A DNA stretch of 64,000 nt from Ciona intestinalis (taxonomy: Eukaryota; Chordata; Ascidiacea; Phlebobranchia; Cionidae): NCBI RefSeq assembly GCF_000224145.3, contig NW_004190421.2:1-64000 (forward strand), given 5' to 3'. Positions 27,701 through 34,200 of the stretch are shown here, in pieces. The notes under the pieces were generated by a model. It ran no database searches and was not told where the DNA came from. It saw only the letters and a list, made by a program, of their open reading frames with translations. Both the position numbers and the translations under genes were made by a program. The first letter of the stretch is position 1, and each line of letters begins with the position of its first letter.

Positions 27701-28950
27701 CTTTATTGCTAAGATTGCTTTAAGGTGCACTGTATGTTTAAGGAAATTCTGTTTTGTTCAAGTTTCCTTCTTTGTTGTTTTAATTTATCGAATCTTAGCA
27801 ATAATGTGTAAAGAGATAAATAACAGTTCTGTTTCGTCATAATTTCTTACGTCATCAAAATGTGTTAAACTTTTGTGACGTCACCCACGTGGGTGGTCTT
27901 CGCGGCATACCGATGCATCGCGTTGCAAATGAAACAGCTGCTTGTGACGTCACAAGTGGGAGGATTCCTGGTTGTGACGTCACAATCGCGGAAAGCGCGA
28001 ACGCGACTTATCTTGGAAGTTAAGTGCGACGATAAGACGCGATGCATGGATAATGACGTAACAATGCAATCTATGACGAGTGGTGCTTGAATGGCGGCAT
28101 GTCTTTGCCAATTTATTCAACCTTTATAATTAAGCATCTAAAAACGCCCAAATGGGGTCTAGATGGTAGCACCCTGGGTGTTGGTGTCTAATATACCTAC
28201 ATCCCAGGTCTCAGGTGTGCCTCACTGAAGACCTCACTCTTATATAATAGAATCTCTATTATTGAGTGTGTATAAACTGCCTCAGTGGGGTCTGTATGAT
28301 AGCACCCTGGGTGTTGGGGCAATAGACCTACATCCTACAATAAAGGGTCACACATTAATCACCTGCATGCAGGTATCATGGCATTTCTCGTCCGACGTCG
28401 CATAGTTGCAACAGTGAGCTCCTGAAATCAACAGTTTTATCTAAAAAACTCAACAACGTAAGGACTACTACGTGTGTTTGCGAAGCGATAAAGCCTCATA
28501 TGTTTGCACAACATCGAGATAAGAGATAATTAACCTACAGTGGGAACATGAGTGTACATATTTCATAGCAGGGCATATGTGTCAATATAGTGGTGTATCA
28601 ACATGGTACGGAATGTTGGACGCCGTCGATCCTTCGGTACATTGATACAATACACATCTTAAAAGGCGAAGGATATAAAATAATATACTGTACGATAAGA
28701 TGGGATCCCGTTAGCACATAATATCCTATGTTTCCTAAAGGTGTTCTAAATAATCAACCACATTTATTTTGAGGGGCTACGGTTGTTTCTGTGGATATTC
28801 TTTGACTACTACTAAATAGGACGTTAAAATAATAAAGTATGTCCCATCTTACCCCAACCTATTACATGCAAACTTACCGTCTTTATCAAGCGCCACGGAA
28901 TATCTAGCTATCGTTGAAAGAAGAAATATTGAAATCAAGATTAACTTCAT
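3495..28950 (-). CDS. RECK: RECK (reversion-inducing cysteine-rich protein with Kazal motifs), 18 visible exons, middle missing
   Basis: RECK is a GPI-anchored cell-surface glycoprotein that in vertebrates restrains matrix metalloproteinases and acts with GPR124 as a Wnt7 co-receptor. Visible exons, in transcript order: 28950-28878, 28421-28363, 27668-27585, 25167-25134, 15893-15817, 10945-10857, 10318-10140, 9688-9429, 8904-8809, then 7904-7716, 7383-7261, 6958-6787, 6149-5990, 5638-5486, 5174-5039, 4817-4653, 4133-3991, 3704-3495. All junction phases agree on either side of the break. The product has a signal peptide, five CC motifs, von Willebrand C-like and Kazal segments, and a hydrophobic GPI tail. 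About 800 residues are visible; vertebrate RECK is about 970. The shortfall matches the CRD region, expected between 8809 and 7904 where a 97-bp array and an N gap lie. Identity comes from exon-by-exon likeness to vertebrate RECK recalled from memory. Confidence 0.93.
3991..4133 (-). CDS. RECK: RECK penultimate exon
   Basis: Encodes GPVTVRDIVWILRRHLNVLE with a following CATYGQLTTEGDLVIM. It matches the ITVLEILQKIRMHV...VILI region near the vertebrate C-terminus. The CAG/GTGAAC donor is in phase 0. Reading through it gives an unrelated tail ending at 3907. Confidence 0.88.
4339..4410 (+). tRNA. tRNA-Pro (anticodon TGG)
   Basis: 72-nt cloverleaf. The acceptor stem GGCTCGT pairs with ACGAGCC. 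The anticodon stem-loop reads CTCGC-TTTGGGT-GCGAG, and the T arm is CCGGG-TTCAAAT-CCCGG. It lies antisense to RECK, inside an intron between 4133 and 4653. A run of T-rich sequence follows. Confidence 0.95.
4653..4817 (-). CDS. RECK: RECK exon: PPGSCCPICAG motif
   Basis: Encodes CAALSNPGCKPVTPPGSCCP and ICAGLLRVL, matching GCKPIIPPGACCPLCAGMLRVL. Phase 1 on both sides; GTAGGT donor. A tRNA-like SINE fragment (about 4610-4650) begins right at the donor. Confidence 0.95.
5039..5174 (-). CDS. RECK: RECK exon: third Kazal motif
   Basis: Encodes AACPSDGSRRVCGHDHVTYN then SSCVAMATG and DYVGPC, a complete Kazal signature. Phase 0 in, phase 1 out, GTAAGT donor. The acceptor is ATGACGTCACAG. Confidence 0.95.
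5486..5638 (-). CDS. RECK: RECK exon: second Kazal-like motif
   Basis: Encodes NNAVCDVNNKQYDNICKLVR and ends SHKGNCD, matching DPVCDTDHMEHNNLC...YKGPC. Phase 0 on both sides; GTAAGT donor. Confidence 0.9.
5990..6149 (-). CDS. RECK: RECK exon: inter-Kazal cysteine segment
   Basis: Encodes RCIATPRVCLTRTNRCQQYE then CLPRNKQC, matching vertebrate CIPKPQVC...QYECVPRQLAC. The remainder is basic and lacks cysteines. Phase 2 in, phase 0 out. The donor GTATTGTGACGTCA carries the palindrome. Confidence 0.9.
6573..6775. mobile_element. TA-flanked MITE (AGTAGGGTGGGG termini), full copy
   Basis: Termini gtagggtgggg and its inverse cccccgctctact lie about 200 bp apart next to TA. The core has ctttggtagtaaataaagaa, cctcacgactccatagacca and ttaattgtttaaaacacgat. 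TA targets and inverted ends suggest a Tc1/mariner-type nonautonomous element. Partial copies are at 6225-6430, 7977-8041, 13100-13250, 15528-15697, 16330-16490, 40058-40330, 42315-42540, 43570-43690 and 46490-46625. Confidence 0.8.
6787..6958 (-). CDS. RECK: RECK exon: first Kazal-type motif
   Basis: Encodes GVPCNCKPYYTPVCGSNGVT and YRSLCVARCLGL, the classic Kazal VCG-NG-TY-C spacing. It then has DPCISNPCPS. Phase 1 in, phase 2 out at a GTGATA donor. Confidence 0.95.
6975..7065 (+). repeat. 100-bp repeat family, 1 unit in RECK intron
   Basis: A single near-consensus unit 17 bp upstream (in RECK sense) of the first Kazal exon. Confidence 0.85.
7075..7215. mobile_element. tRNA-like SINE fragment in RECK intron
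   Basis: Contains ttgacaacttggacaaccca, atggccactgggttggagca, gtcttgcccaagaacacata and gccttgaacccataac. The last resembles an inverted B box. It directly follows a 100-bp unit, as at 29690, 48055 and 53095. Confidence 0.7.
7261..7383 (-). CDS. RECK: RECK exon: SHGTSF cysteine block
   Basis: Encodes SHGTSFYVDCNFCSCFSGN and then CTKRQC with a basic tail ending RRFTG. It is nearly identical in pattern to vertebrate SHGTSFSIDCNVCSCFAGN. The acceptor lies 6 nt from a TGACGTCA word and the donor is GTTTGTGACGTCA. Confidence 0.95.
7716..7904 (-). CDS. RECK: RECK exon after the gap: VWC-like segment
   Basis: Encodes GCRMGHGSEFIVPVGSVV and later GCFRSCTCVTSGDLVYC. It matches the cysteine-rich block after the CRD in vertebrate RECK. 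The exon enters in phase 1, so at least one upstream exon is missing. GTGAGT donor, phase 1 out. Confidence 0.93.
8042..8166. other. Assembly gap beside 97-bp array
   Basis: Run of N. It probably hides or replaces the RECK CRD exons, and the true length may be much greater than shown. Confidence 0.99.
8167..8795 (+). repeat. 97-bp tandem array beside RECK exon 9
   Basis: Six and a half units, the last three virtually identical. Unit pieces: gggtgaggtcctacagcgtg, gcacgccatgggacctcgga, tttagaccagagttggccca, ttaccccaacattgtatatg, cacattctattcttaat. A lone copy is at about 20055-20145, and related sequence flanks RECK exon 2 (28150-28330). Confidence 0.95.
8809..8904 (-). CDS. RECK: RECK exon 9: last exon before the missing CRD
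   Basis: Encodes IYSEPWIDVTKWDQFKSTCE and ends KLTQCL, matching the vertebrate stretch just before the CRD. The better donor (GTTAGT) would leave an in-frame TAA, so the phase-0 donor GTCTAA is preferred. The donor end is less certain than the rest. Confidence 0.8.
8913..9266. repeat. 16-bp tandem repeat in RECK intron
   Basis: More than twenty units of attgtgtttgtttaaa and the variant with tttt. Remnants at 9343-9368 adjoin exon 8. Confidence 0.95.
9429..9688 (-). CDS. RECK: RECK exon 8: fourth and fifth CC motifs
   Basis: The 260-nt exon encodes SMHCCDRATKPGCKASCRHI, then PMWKCF and VQCCSRAVSKTCDQLCQK. These are the fourth and fifth CC motifs; the fourth is the Wnt7-contacting repeat in vertebrates. 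Phase 1 in, phase 0 out. The acceptor is TGACGTCACAG. Confidence 0.95.
9800..10115 (-). repeat. 100-bp repeat family, 3 units in RECK intron
   Basis: Three units in reverse orientation. The array stops about 25 bp from the RECK exon 7 donor. Confidence 0.9.
10140..10318 (-). CDS. RECK: RECK exon 7: third CC motif
   Basis: Encodes QCCGRRSNASSLCRHQCDDA and a continuation with SRCG and GSCLRNFT. It matches the third CC repeat, including the NNYT-like N-glycosylation site (here NFT). Phase 2 in, phase 1 out, GTAAGT donor. Confidence 0.9.
10857..10945 (-). CDS. RECK: RECK exon 6
   Basis: Encodes ARSKADITSHCRS and then NEKGLDACIFKQLSRQ, matching the segment between the second and third CC motifs. 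Phase 0 in, phase 2 out, GTGAGT donor. The acceptor is the CACAG at the end of a TGACGTCACAG word. Confidence 0.88.
11095..11180 (-). repeat. About 90-bp dispersed element
   Basis: The plus-sense form elsewhere reads gtgttttaacgactgtcgtt, ttgctgctaatttccttctt, cgttgttttaatt, then a cgtattcgaagagataaata end. Copies: 21055-21145, 26395-26495, 27255-27360, 27760-27830, 30380-30475, 39705-39780 (-) and 49430-49500. Confidence 0.75.
11515..11765. mobile_element. Palindromic MITE, two linked copies
   Basis: Two copies of agatatttctttgtttgttc with ttttaagcggcgtttacact, acagcgtagctcgcctcggt and gtaaaagaacaaacaaagaa, sharing arms. Confidence 0.8.
14440..15005 (-). repeat. 100-bp repeat family, about 6 units
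   Basis: Reverse-orientation array in RECK intron 5. Three middle units are shortened (missing the cgagca part) and nearly identical to each other, indicating recent amplification. Confidence 0.9.
15720..15816. repeat. 20-bp array of TGACGTCA-type sites
   Basis: Five units of taatgacgtcacacaatata-like sequence, period exactly 20 bp. Four keep GACGTCAC intact and one reads aacgtcac. The array touches the RECK exon 5 donor. Confidence 0.92.
15817..15893 (-). CDS. RECK: RECK exon 5: second CC motif
   Basis: Encodes TEGVWVGRKCCEYS followed by TTDECRSACLQ, matching WVGLGCC...ECRQACKQ of vertebrate RECK. It enters in phase 1 and leaves in phase 0. The donor abuts a 20-bp-phased array of TGACGTCA words. 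Confidence 0.88.
17440..17540. mobile_element. Palindromic MITE
   Basis: One copy in RECK intron 4, containing cgaggcgagctacactgtag. The adjacent minus-strand frame (17541-17649) is not supported as an exon. Confidence 0.78.
18745..19235 (+). repeat. 100-bp repeat family, 5 units
   Basis: Five near-consensus units in RECK intron 4. Confidence 0.92.
20055..20145 (+). repeat. Dispersed single copy of the 97-bp unit
   Basis: cattctattgtatatgagag followed by gtcctacagt and tttagaccagagtttaccaa. A fragment of the same unit is at 21474-21500. Confidence 0.8.
20325..20745. mobile_element. Palindromic MITE cluster
   Basis: Three to four tandem copies with alternating arms. Translated frames here are artefacts of the element. 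Confidence 0.85.
21055..21145 (+). repeat. About 90-bp dispersed element
   Basis: Full copy ending cgtattcgaaaagataaa. Confidence 0.78.
22335..22946 (+). repeat. 71-bp minisatellite in RECK intron 4
   Basis: Eight or more units of period exactly 71 bp: gagcatgaggtgtatgaata, caccatgtgtgtctggtgta, taagaagacacccatgttat, aactcgacagt. It ends in an N gap. Confidence 0.95.
22947..23419. other. Assembly gap at end of 71-bp array
   Basis: Run of N entered from inside a 71-bp unit, so more units are likely hidden. Confidence 0.99.
23511..23735. repeat. Tandem duplication, period about 127 bp
   Basis: The block tgcttatccacacactgcaa plus tagcttcagcaactcgac and gggcatgggagtggcaacca occurs twice. It resembles a diverged 71-bp-family relative. 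Confidence 0.75.
23840..23945. mobile_element. Palindromic MITE
   Basis: Single copy ending with ttctttgtttgttctttata. Confidence 0.78.
24855..25010 (+). repeat. Degenerate 71-bp-family copies
   Basis: Two decayed units (ctcgacagcgagcatgaggt and ctcgacagtgagcataaggt) just downstream of RECK exon 4 in RECK sense. Confidence 0.7.
25134..25167 (-). CDS. RECK: RECK exon 4 (34-nt micro-exon)
   Basis: A 34-nt exon with a TTTCCAG acceptor and GTAAGC donor encodes RHFWSCINQQN and ends in phase 1. The W-x-C-x-N spacing matches the WNCMN motif of vertebrate RECK. The 9.2-kb intron that follows is the longest in the gene. Confidence 0.75.
25630..25705. mobile_element. Palindromic MITE, short form
   Basis: gaacaaacaaagaaatatct / agatatttctttgtttgttt with a 27-bp centre. 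Confidence 0.78.
25785..26185 (+). repeat. 100-bp repeat family, 4 units
   Basis: Four units in RECK intron 3. The first three carry a one- to three-base deletion in gtttctacac. Confidence 0.9.
26236..26282. repeat. TA/TG microsatellite
   Basis: tatatatatatgtgtgtgtg followed by interrupted TG and TA dinucleotides. Confidence 0.85.
26395..26495 (+). repeat. About 90-bp dispersed element
   Basis: Full copy, cccatggcgtgttttaacga at the start. Confidence 0.78.
27255..27360 (+). repeat. About 90-bp dispersed element
   Basis: Full copy ending cattcgaagagataaataaa. Confidence 0.75.
27585..27668 (-). CDS. RECK: RECK exon 3
   Basis: 84 nt between a TTTCACAG acceptor and a GTAAGA donor, phase 0 on both sides. 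The peptide starts IYHSTDKHFVKQLH and contains HCPKS, matching the stretch after the first CC motif in vertebrate RECK (IFSSKSES...YCPET). Confidence 0.82.
28363..28421 (-). CDS. RECK: RECK exon 2: first CC motif
   Basis: A TTTCAG acceptor and a GTGATT donor bound an open 59-nt exon. It encodes GAHCCNYATSDEKCHDTCMQ, which follows the first CC-x8-C-x3-C motif of vertebrate RECK. It enters in phase 1 and leaves in phase 0. Confidence 0.9.
28690..28858. mobile_element. TA-flanked MITE next to RECK exon 1
   Basis: Ends catcttaccccaacctatta 19 bp before the RECK exon 1 donor boundary. Confidence 0.75.
28878..28950 (-). CDS. RECK: RECK exon 1: signal peptide
   Basis: Starts at the ATG whose complement ends at 28950. 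It encodes MKLILISIFLLST followed by IARYSVALDKD, a basic start and hydrophobic core typical of a secretory signal. It ends in phase 1 at a GTAAGT donor, matching the phase of the next exon. Confidence 0.85.
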
Positions 28951-29454
28951 GTCGTCATCTTCTCCCAACCAACTTGATCAAAATATGAACCTTACTAATC
29001 AACACAAGTGAACTAACTCTCTCTGCGGCAACTTTATCATCGTTTAAACAAACTTAAATGTTAGGAAATATTTTACTAACTAACTGATCAATCGCTAAAT
29101 TTAAACCAAATTTTAATCCCTACCAACTTAGTCTTAACTAACTTGAATCTGTTTTGAAACATACAATAGTCGCTCCCCTTCCGTTCTGCTGGCCGAACAT
29201 TGCTTTGATCCTCGATGTCTTAAGAGACGACTTGGCGCATGAAGCTGGTGGGACGTCGCCTTCACATTATGAAGGCGCTCGACTGAGTTGCGAGTTTTGT
29301 TGACATTCCTCGCCGGTGAGTCGTGTCGGGGAGAGCGTAGTAAGCTCTGTGCTGCCACTCTGCGGATGTTTTTAAGAAAAACACTGTCTAGAAGGAGGGC
29401 GTGAGAGAGCGTGAATTAAAACACTGGAGTACTTAACAATAAATGTTAATGTAT

Positions 29455-29650
29455 TTACCCTCGCGTGACGGACGACGGCAGTCGTTATAACACAAGTGTT
29501 CCGTTTCATATACCTCGTGCCCGCTTACAAGTTACCATGTATGTAACTTATTCATCCCTGCATGGCAAGACAACGACAGTTGTTATAACACGGGTGTTCC
29601 GTTTCATACACCTTGTACCTGCTTACGAATTACCATGTATGTAACTTTTG
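29455..29650 (+). repeat. 100-bp repeat family, 2 units
   Basis: Two diverged units in the RECK-BCL11 intergenic region. Confidence 0.85.
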
Positions 29651-29689
29651 TAGGTAATTTTTAAAGTTTTTAATTTTCAGTGTGGCTGA

Positions 29690-29945
29690 CACTTCAGACA
29701 ACCCATTAATGACCACTGGGTTGGAGCAATTATTGTTAAGTGTCTTGCCCAAGGACACATACGCCCACACTGTTGGCAATAGTCTCGATTTGAATAAATG
29801 AATGTGAATTGTTTATGCTCGCGTGGCCGGAAAACAACAGTCGACATTGTAGGTGATTGTTGGTAGCAACGACAATGGTAGCAACGACGAGCCTTGGAAC
29901 TATTACCTCTCGGTTTGAGGCAGGCGCACAAACCAGTTTACCGTT
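29690..29945. mobile_element. tRNA-like SINE fragments
   Basis: Two pieces: tgaccactgggttggagcaa at 29710, and gagccttggaactattacct with gaggcaggcgcacaaaccag at 29890-29935. Confidence 0.68.
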
Positions 29946-30242
29946 GCCTGGACAGAAGCCGGTTACGAAGATCTGTGAAAGCCACCGCTGTTGGAACGTT
30001 GTGATGGTCCGTTATTGTTATAGGAACTTGTAAGTGTTTAATTTAAAAGAGTCCGATAACAAAGTAAGTTTAATGTTTCTTCGTTACATCCGACGTAGCA
30101 CACATATATCTATTATATATCTATCTTCTGATGGTGAAAACTACTTAAGTAAACTTGGTGGCATTGGGCTCAAATTACGGTATAAGTTAAGTATATTGAC
30201 ATACACAAAATACTTATAACTTTCACTTCCAATTTAACAAGT

Positions 30243-30314
30243 GGCTCGTTGGTCTAGGGGTATGATTCTCGCTTTGGGTGCGAGAGGTCCCTGGTTCAAA
30301 TCCCGGACTAGCCC
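30243..30314 (+). pseudogene. Mutated second copy of tRNA-Pro(TGG)
   Basis: It matches the tRNA at 4339-4410 except for two changes seen by eye: G to T in the T stem (CCTGG) and G to T in the acceptor stem (ACTAGCC). Each breaks one pair. The 5' flank (aatttaacaagt) is shared, so the copy arose by DNA duplication including flank. Function is doubtful. Confidence 0.75.
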
Positions 30315-30379
30315 ATTACTTTTATAAATGTAGGGGCACCTAAACTATTGAACAGTTCGGATCGAAGTAATCTTACTTG

Positions 30380-30475
30380 TAGTTAAACGACTGTGGTTTT
30401 GTAATTAATTCTCTTCGTTGTTTCGATTAATACAATATCTGTTACTGTATTCGAAGAGATAAATAAAATCTAAAC
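30380..30475 (+). repeat. About 90-bp dispersed element
   Basis: Copy 66 bp after the tRNA-Pro pseudogene. Confidence 0.75.
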
Positions 30476-30899
30476 ATGTTTTAAAACTCCTTCGGGAAAA
30501 TTTTTTTGGCGACGTTTCAAACGACCGATTAAGTTCGCCTTCATCAGGGTAAATGAAACTCGAACGCACACATTTCTAAAACATATAAGACGGGCAATAG
30601 TATCATGTAAATACAGATCGTGTTATGTATTACTAAAACTGCATGTGTGTGTGTGGAATCGTGGATTTGTTATCTGAATACCCCACCACACGGCTGCGCT
30701 GCGGAGCCAACACCAATTGTGACGAGTTCAATTAAGTTTGTTTCGTCACAACCCGTCCACTCGCCCACATTCAATGGAGGCCAAAGAAAATCAAACCTTG
30801 TCAATCAATGCATTTGTTCCATAAGATTGTAGTTCCTCCTACATACCTTCACACAATGCGTGCCTCCCATGTTGACCTTCTCCAACCCACGGCTATTTG

Positions 30900-31181
30900 T
30901 CTGTCTCGTCCGCGTTCGTTCAAGCGTGACGCGTCGTCATGTTACGTCACGTGATGCACTTGAACTCCTAGCGCCACAGCTGCAGAACGGCGAGCGCGAG
31001 AACGCGCAGCGCACACACGCGAGGGACATTTTGAAGCAATAAACAAACGGCAAACCGCCGGCAAACGTGCGGTCAGCGCAAAGTAAAGAAGAGACCCTCG
31101 GCTCACACAGCGGCCGCTGAAAGCTTCGTTCGTGAATGTCCATTCGTGTTTGGTAATGGGAGGCGCAAGTGGAATGGGGAA
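30900..31181 (+). promoter_or_regulatory. GC-richer 5' region of BCL11
   Basis: The 280 bp before the BCL11 start are clearly richer in CG dinucleotides than their surroundings (for example cgagcgcgagaacgcgcagcg) and contain TTACGTCACGTGA. The placement suggests the promoter and 5' UTR. No TATA box was recognised. Confidence 0.5.
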
Positions 31182-31224
31182 ATGTCTCGAAGGAAACAAG
31201 ATAAACCTCAACAGTTAAGATTCG
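31182..31224 (+). CDS. BCL11: BCL11 exon 1 (canonical): NuRD-binding motif
   Basis: ATG opens [14 protein letters not shown] and stops at a GTGAGT donor in phase 1. It matches vertebrate MSRRKQGKPQHL, the RBBP4/NuRD-binding motif shared with SALL and FOG proteins. The joined codon with exon 2 is GAA. Confidence 0.93.
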
Positions 31225-34200
31225 GTGAGTTGATTGTTTGTTCGCAATGACCGAGTAAGAGTGGGTTCGCTGTGGTTGCGTTTCGCTTAAACCGCTTTTC
31301 GAGAGATAAATATAGACTGGTCGGCTCGCGGGTGTTAATTACCTTTAACTTAGTCGACGCCATTTTGTTTCGTGACGTCACCGAATTTGAATGTTACTTG
31401 ACAATGGAAGATTATTAGATGACAATCGAAGGTTCGATTATGCAGCTTATATCAACAACTACGATTGTGACGTATGTCTGGTTGAACCAACGTCTGCTGT
31501 ATTACGTCACAAAGCTTCAATTAGTTATACAACGACGTTCTCCGGATGGGTCTCTTCTTACACGTTTGCTGGGCATGTTACCACCGTGGTCCATATGGCA
31601 TAAAGCATTAATTAAACTGGAGGATAGTTAGCCATGTTGACCCTTATATATCTTATACAGCTATGTTGTGTTTCAATGTCAGTGAAAGGGGAAATTCCAA
31701 GTTAGATTTACGACGAGTTTTGTTATCGTTGACTTAACTTTAGAAAGCAAGTTCGACCTTATCCACGGGAACAGTTTAAATTAGTTTAGTTTGTAAACTA
31801 CTTATAAAAACTCGAGAAATATGACCTGGGGCCATGAGGCTGAGTATTAAGTACGCGAAGTATTCACTGACCAGTTAGGCAGTTATGAAGTTGAACAATA
31901 TTGTGGTGTTGCATTGTTAGAATTTATCTTTCCGTGTTCGGTAAACGTTTAGATAGATAGACAACTTTATTTGTTTTATAATTTTAATGGCAGTGTATAT
32001 AATTCATTACAATTGAGTTTGTTTCATAACACATGGTTCATTATGTTTTAACCAAATTTACTTTGTGTAATATGGTTTACCATTGAGCATGAAGTAGTTG
32101 TATAGGTACTTTAAGTTAATGTATTCCAATGTTTTGTGAGATAGGTGTCTTATTATTATTTAGGCCTAACTTACGTTATTATGGCATAGTTTCAAACAAG
32201 TGTTAGGTCATATAGTAGGGTGGGGGAAGAGGGCACACATTCAAAGAATTATGAAACTGTATCCTCACGACTCCTATAGACCGTTGTTATTTGTTTAAAA
32301 CACGATTTGGATTTTATGTGCAAAATGTGTCCCATATTACCCCACTCTTTTACGCACTTTGTAAAAATAAGTTTAGCTGTACACTTAAACTATTTAACTG
32401 TATGTTAAACATAACTATATAGCTTACGGGAAGCGTTTTACTACAACTGCTCTAACCCAGATAGAACGGTCAGGTCCCAGACAAGCCGGATTCGAACCCT
32501 GTATGTTTGTGTTGGTGATTGCGGTTTGAACTGCGGTTTTTGCTTTATAGGTATAAGACGTGTATTTGAGGTTTTGTTATTTAGTTGTTATCAAAGGCTC
32601 AGGGTATTCCAAATTGTTGATCACAAGTTTAGTATCCAGACAGTAACTTGGTCCATCATCAGTGTAAAAGAGGTTACTATCCACCAAGTTACTGCCCGAA
32701 ACATCCGCTGATCATGAGTTTAGTATCCAGACAGTAACTTGGTCCATCATCAGTGTAAAAGAGGTTACTATCCACCAAGTTACTGTCCGAAACATTTGCT
32801 GGTCATGAGTTTAGTATCCAGACAGTAACTTGGTTCATCATCAGTGTAAAAGAGGTTACTATCCACCAAGTTACTGTCCGAAACATCTGCTGATCATGAG
32901 TTTAGTATCCAGACAGTAACTTGGTGGATAGTAACTTCTTTTACACTGATAATATACAAAATTAAACCTTTAAAACCTAATACTCATACAAACTGCTAAA
33001 AACAGAAAAAAAAACGCATTTATGAAGCTTATCACACCACTATACCAGCATAAGCATACACACTCTTCATATTTCCAACCAGAAAGAACAGCGCAAGTAA
33101 TTAAGGGTCCGAAACGTCGCTCAGTGTTTGCGGGTCGAAGGTGTAGTTCAGATGGTCTACTGTTACGTCACATACCTATTTGTTGTTCGTGCACTACCGA
33201 CCTTGTTTTGCGCGGTTTTAGATTTCACCAAAAATCAGCAAAGGTTTGAAAAACAAACGTTAAGTCGGTTTAGTTGATATCGTAATAAACTCCATGGTTT
33301 TGGTTGAGGTAGGACGGTTAATGTTTTCATTCTCTTTTGTTGTTTTATTTTGTAAAAACGAATATTTACATAATTATACAACCCTGCCCTTACGACTCTA
33401 AAAGAGAATTGATAATACCATCATTAGAAAATGTGTGATTTAGGTGCAAACGGTATCCCATCTTACCCCACAATACTCTATGTAATAACTTATCATACCA
33501 CCTTGTTAAGTAACATCGATTCACTTAAGTCCTTAGTTAAAATATTCCACACTTTATAATTAGCTATGTGAGCGATCCTTTTAATGGTTCAGTTATGCAA
33601 ATAGTTGTATTCATACTTTTCACAGTTTAGCATCCTTTTCAAAGTTAATTTACAGTTTATCCTGAAAATTTGCACAACGTTGCAGAAAATACCTTGTATG
33701 AAAAATTGTATGACATGGATTTGAATAATGGCCATTTGAACTTTGGATCAGAAAGAAAACGTAAAATCTTTCGATATTTTGGTGTCCGAATTCAATTTAT
33801 ACGGTTGTACAATTGATGAATTTACAGTTAGTGAATCAATACCATCTTTAACTCGAATCATTTGTTACGGCGTGCCATCTTACCCCAACGTAATCATCAT
33901 ACAGTTTATTAAAACCACTTTAACCCAGGACCTGTGTGCAAGTATTCGAACGCCGCGTATTAAAGCGGTTCACCGTTTGTGACGTCATAAACAACTCGCT
34001 TAGCGGGAACGAATGAATCAGCATTGTTTAGGACAATTACTCGATATTCCAGTTCCACAGTTAATAGCACAACGAGAATCTATTTATAAAAAAATCCTTG
34101 AAATGAGTTGTTTTACTACCCACGCCGGGGTTTGAACTCTGTCGCCTCTAGCCTTCTATCACAGTGGTTATTAAATGTGCATTTTTATGTCTTGCAATTT

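Larger units (their letters stand above)
28951..31181. other. Divergent intergenic region between RECK and BCL11
   Basis: About 2.2 kb. It holds RECK 5' sequence (28951 to about 29400), a pair of 100-bp repeats (29455-29650), SINE-like fragments (29690-29945), the tRNA-Pro copy, an approximately 90-bp element (30380-30475) and the BCL11 promoter region. No further protein gene was recognised. Confidence 0.7.

Noticed and set aside
27865..28090. Frames on both strands around 27.9-28.1 kb as an exon
   Set aside because: The real RECK exons 2 and 3 flank this stretch and join in phase. The region is built of TGACGTCA-type words.
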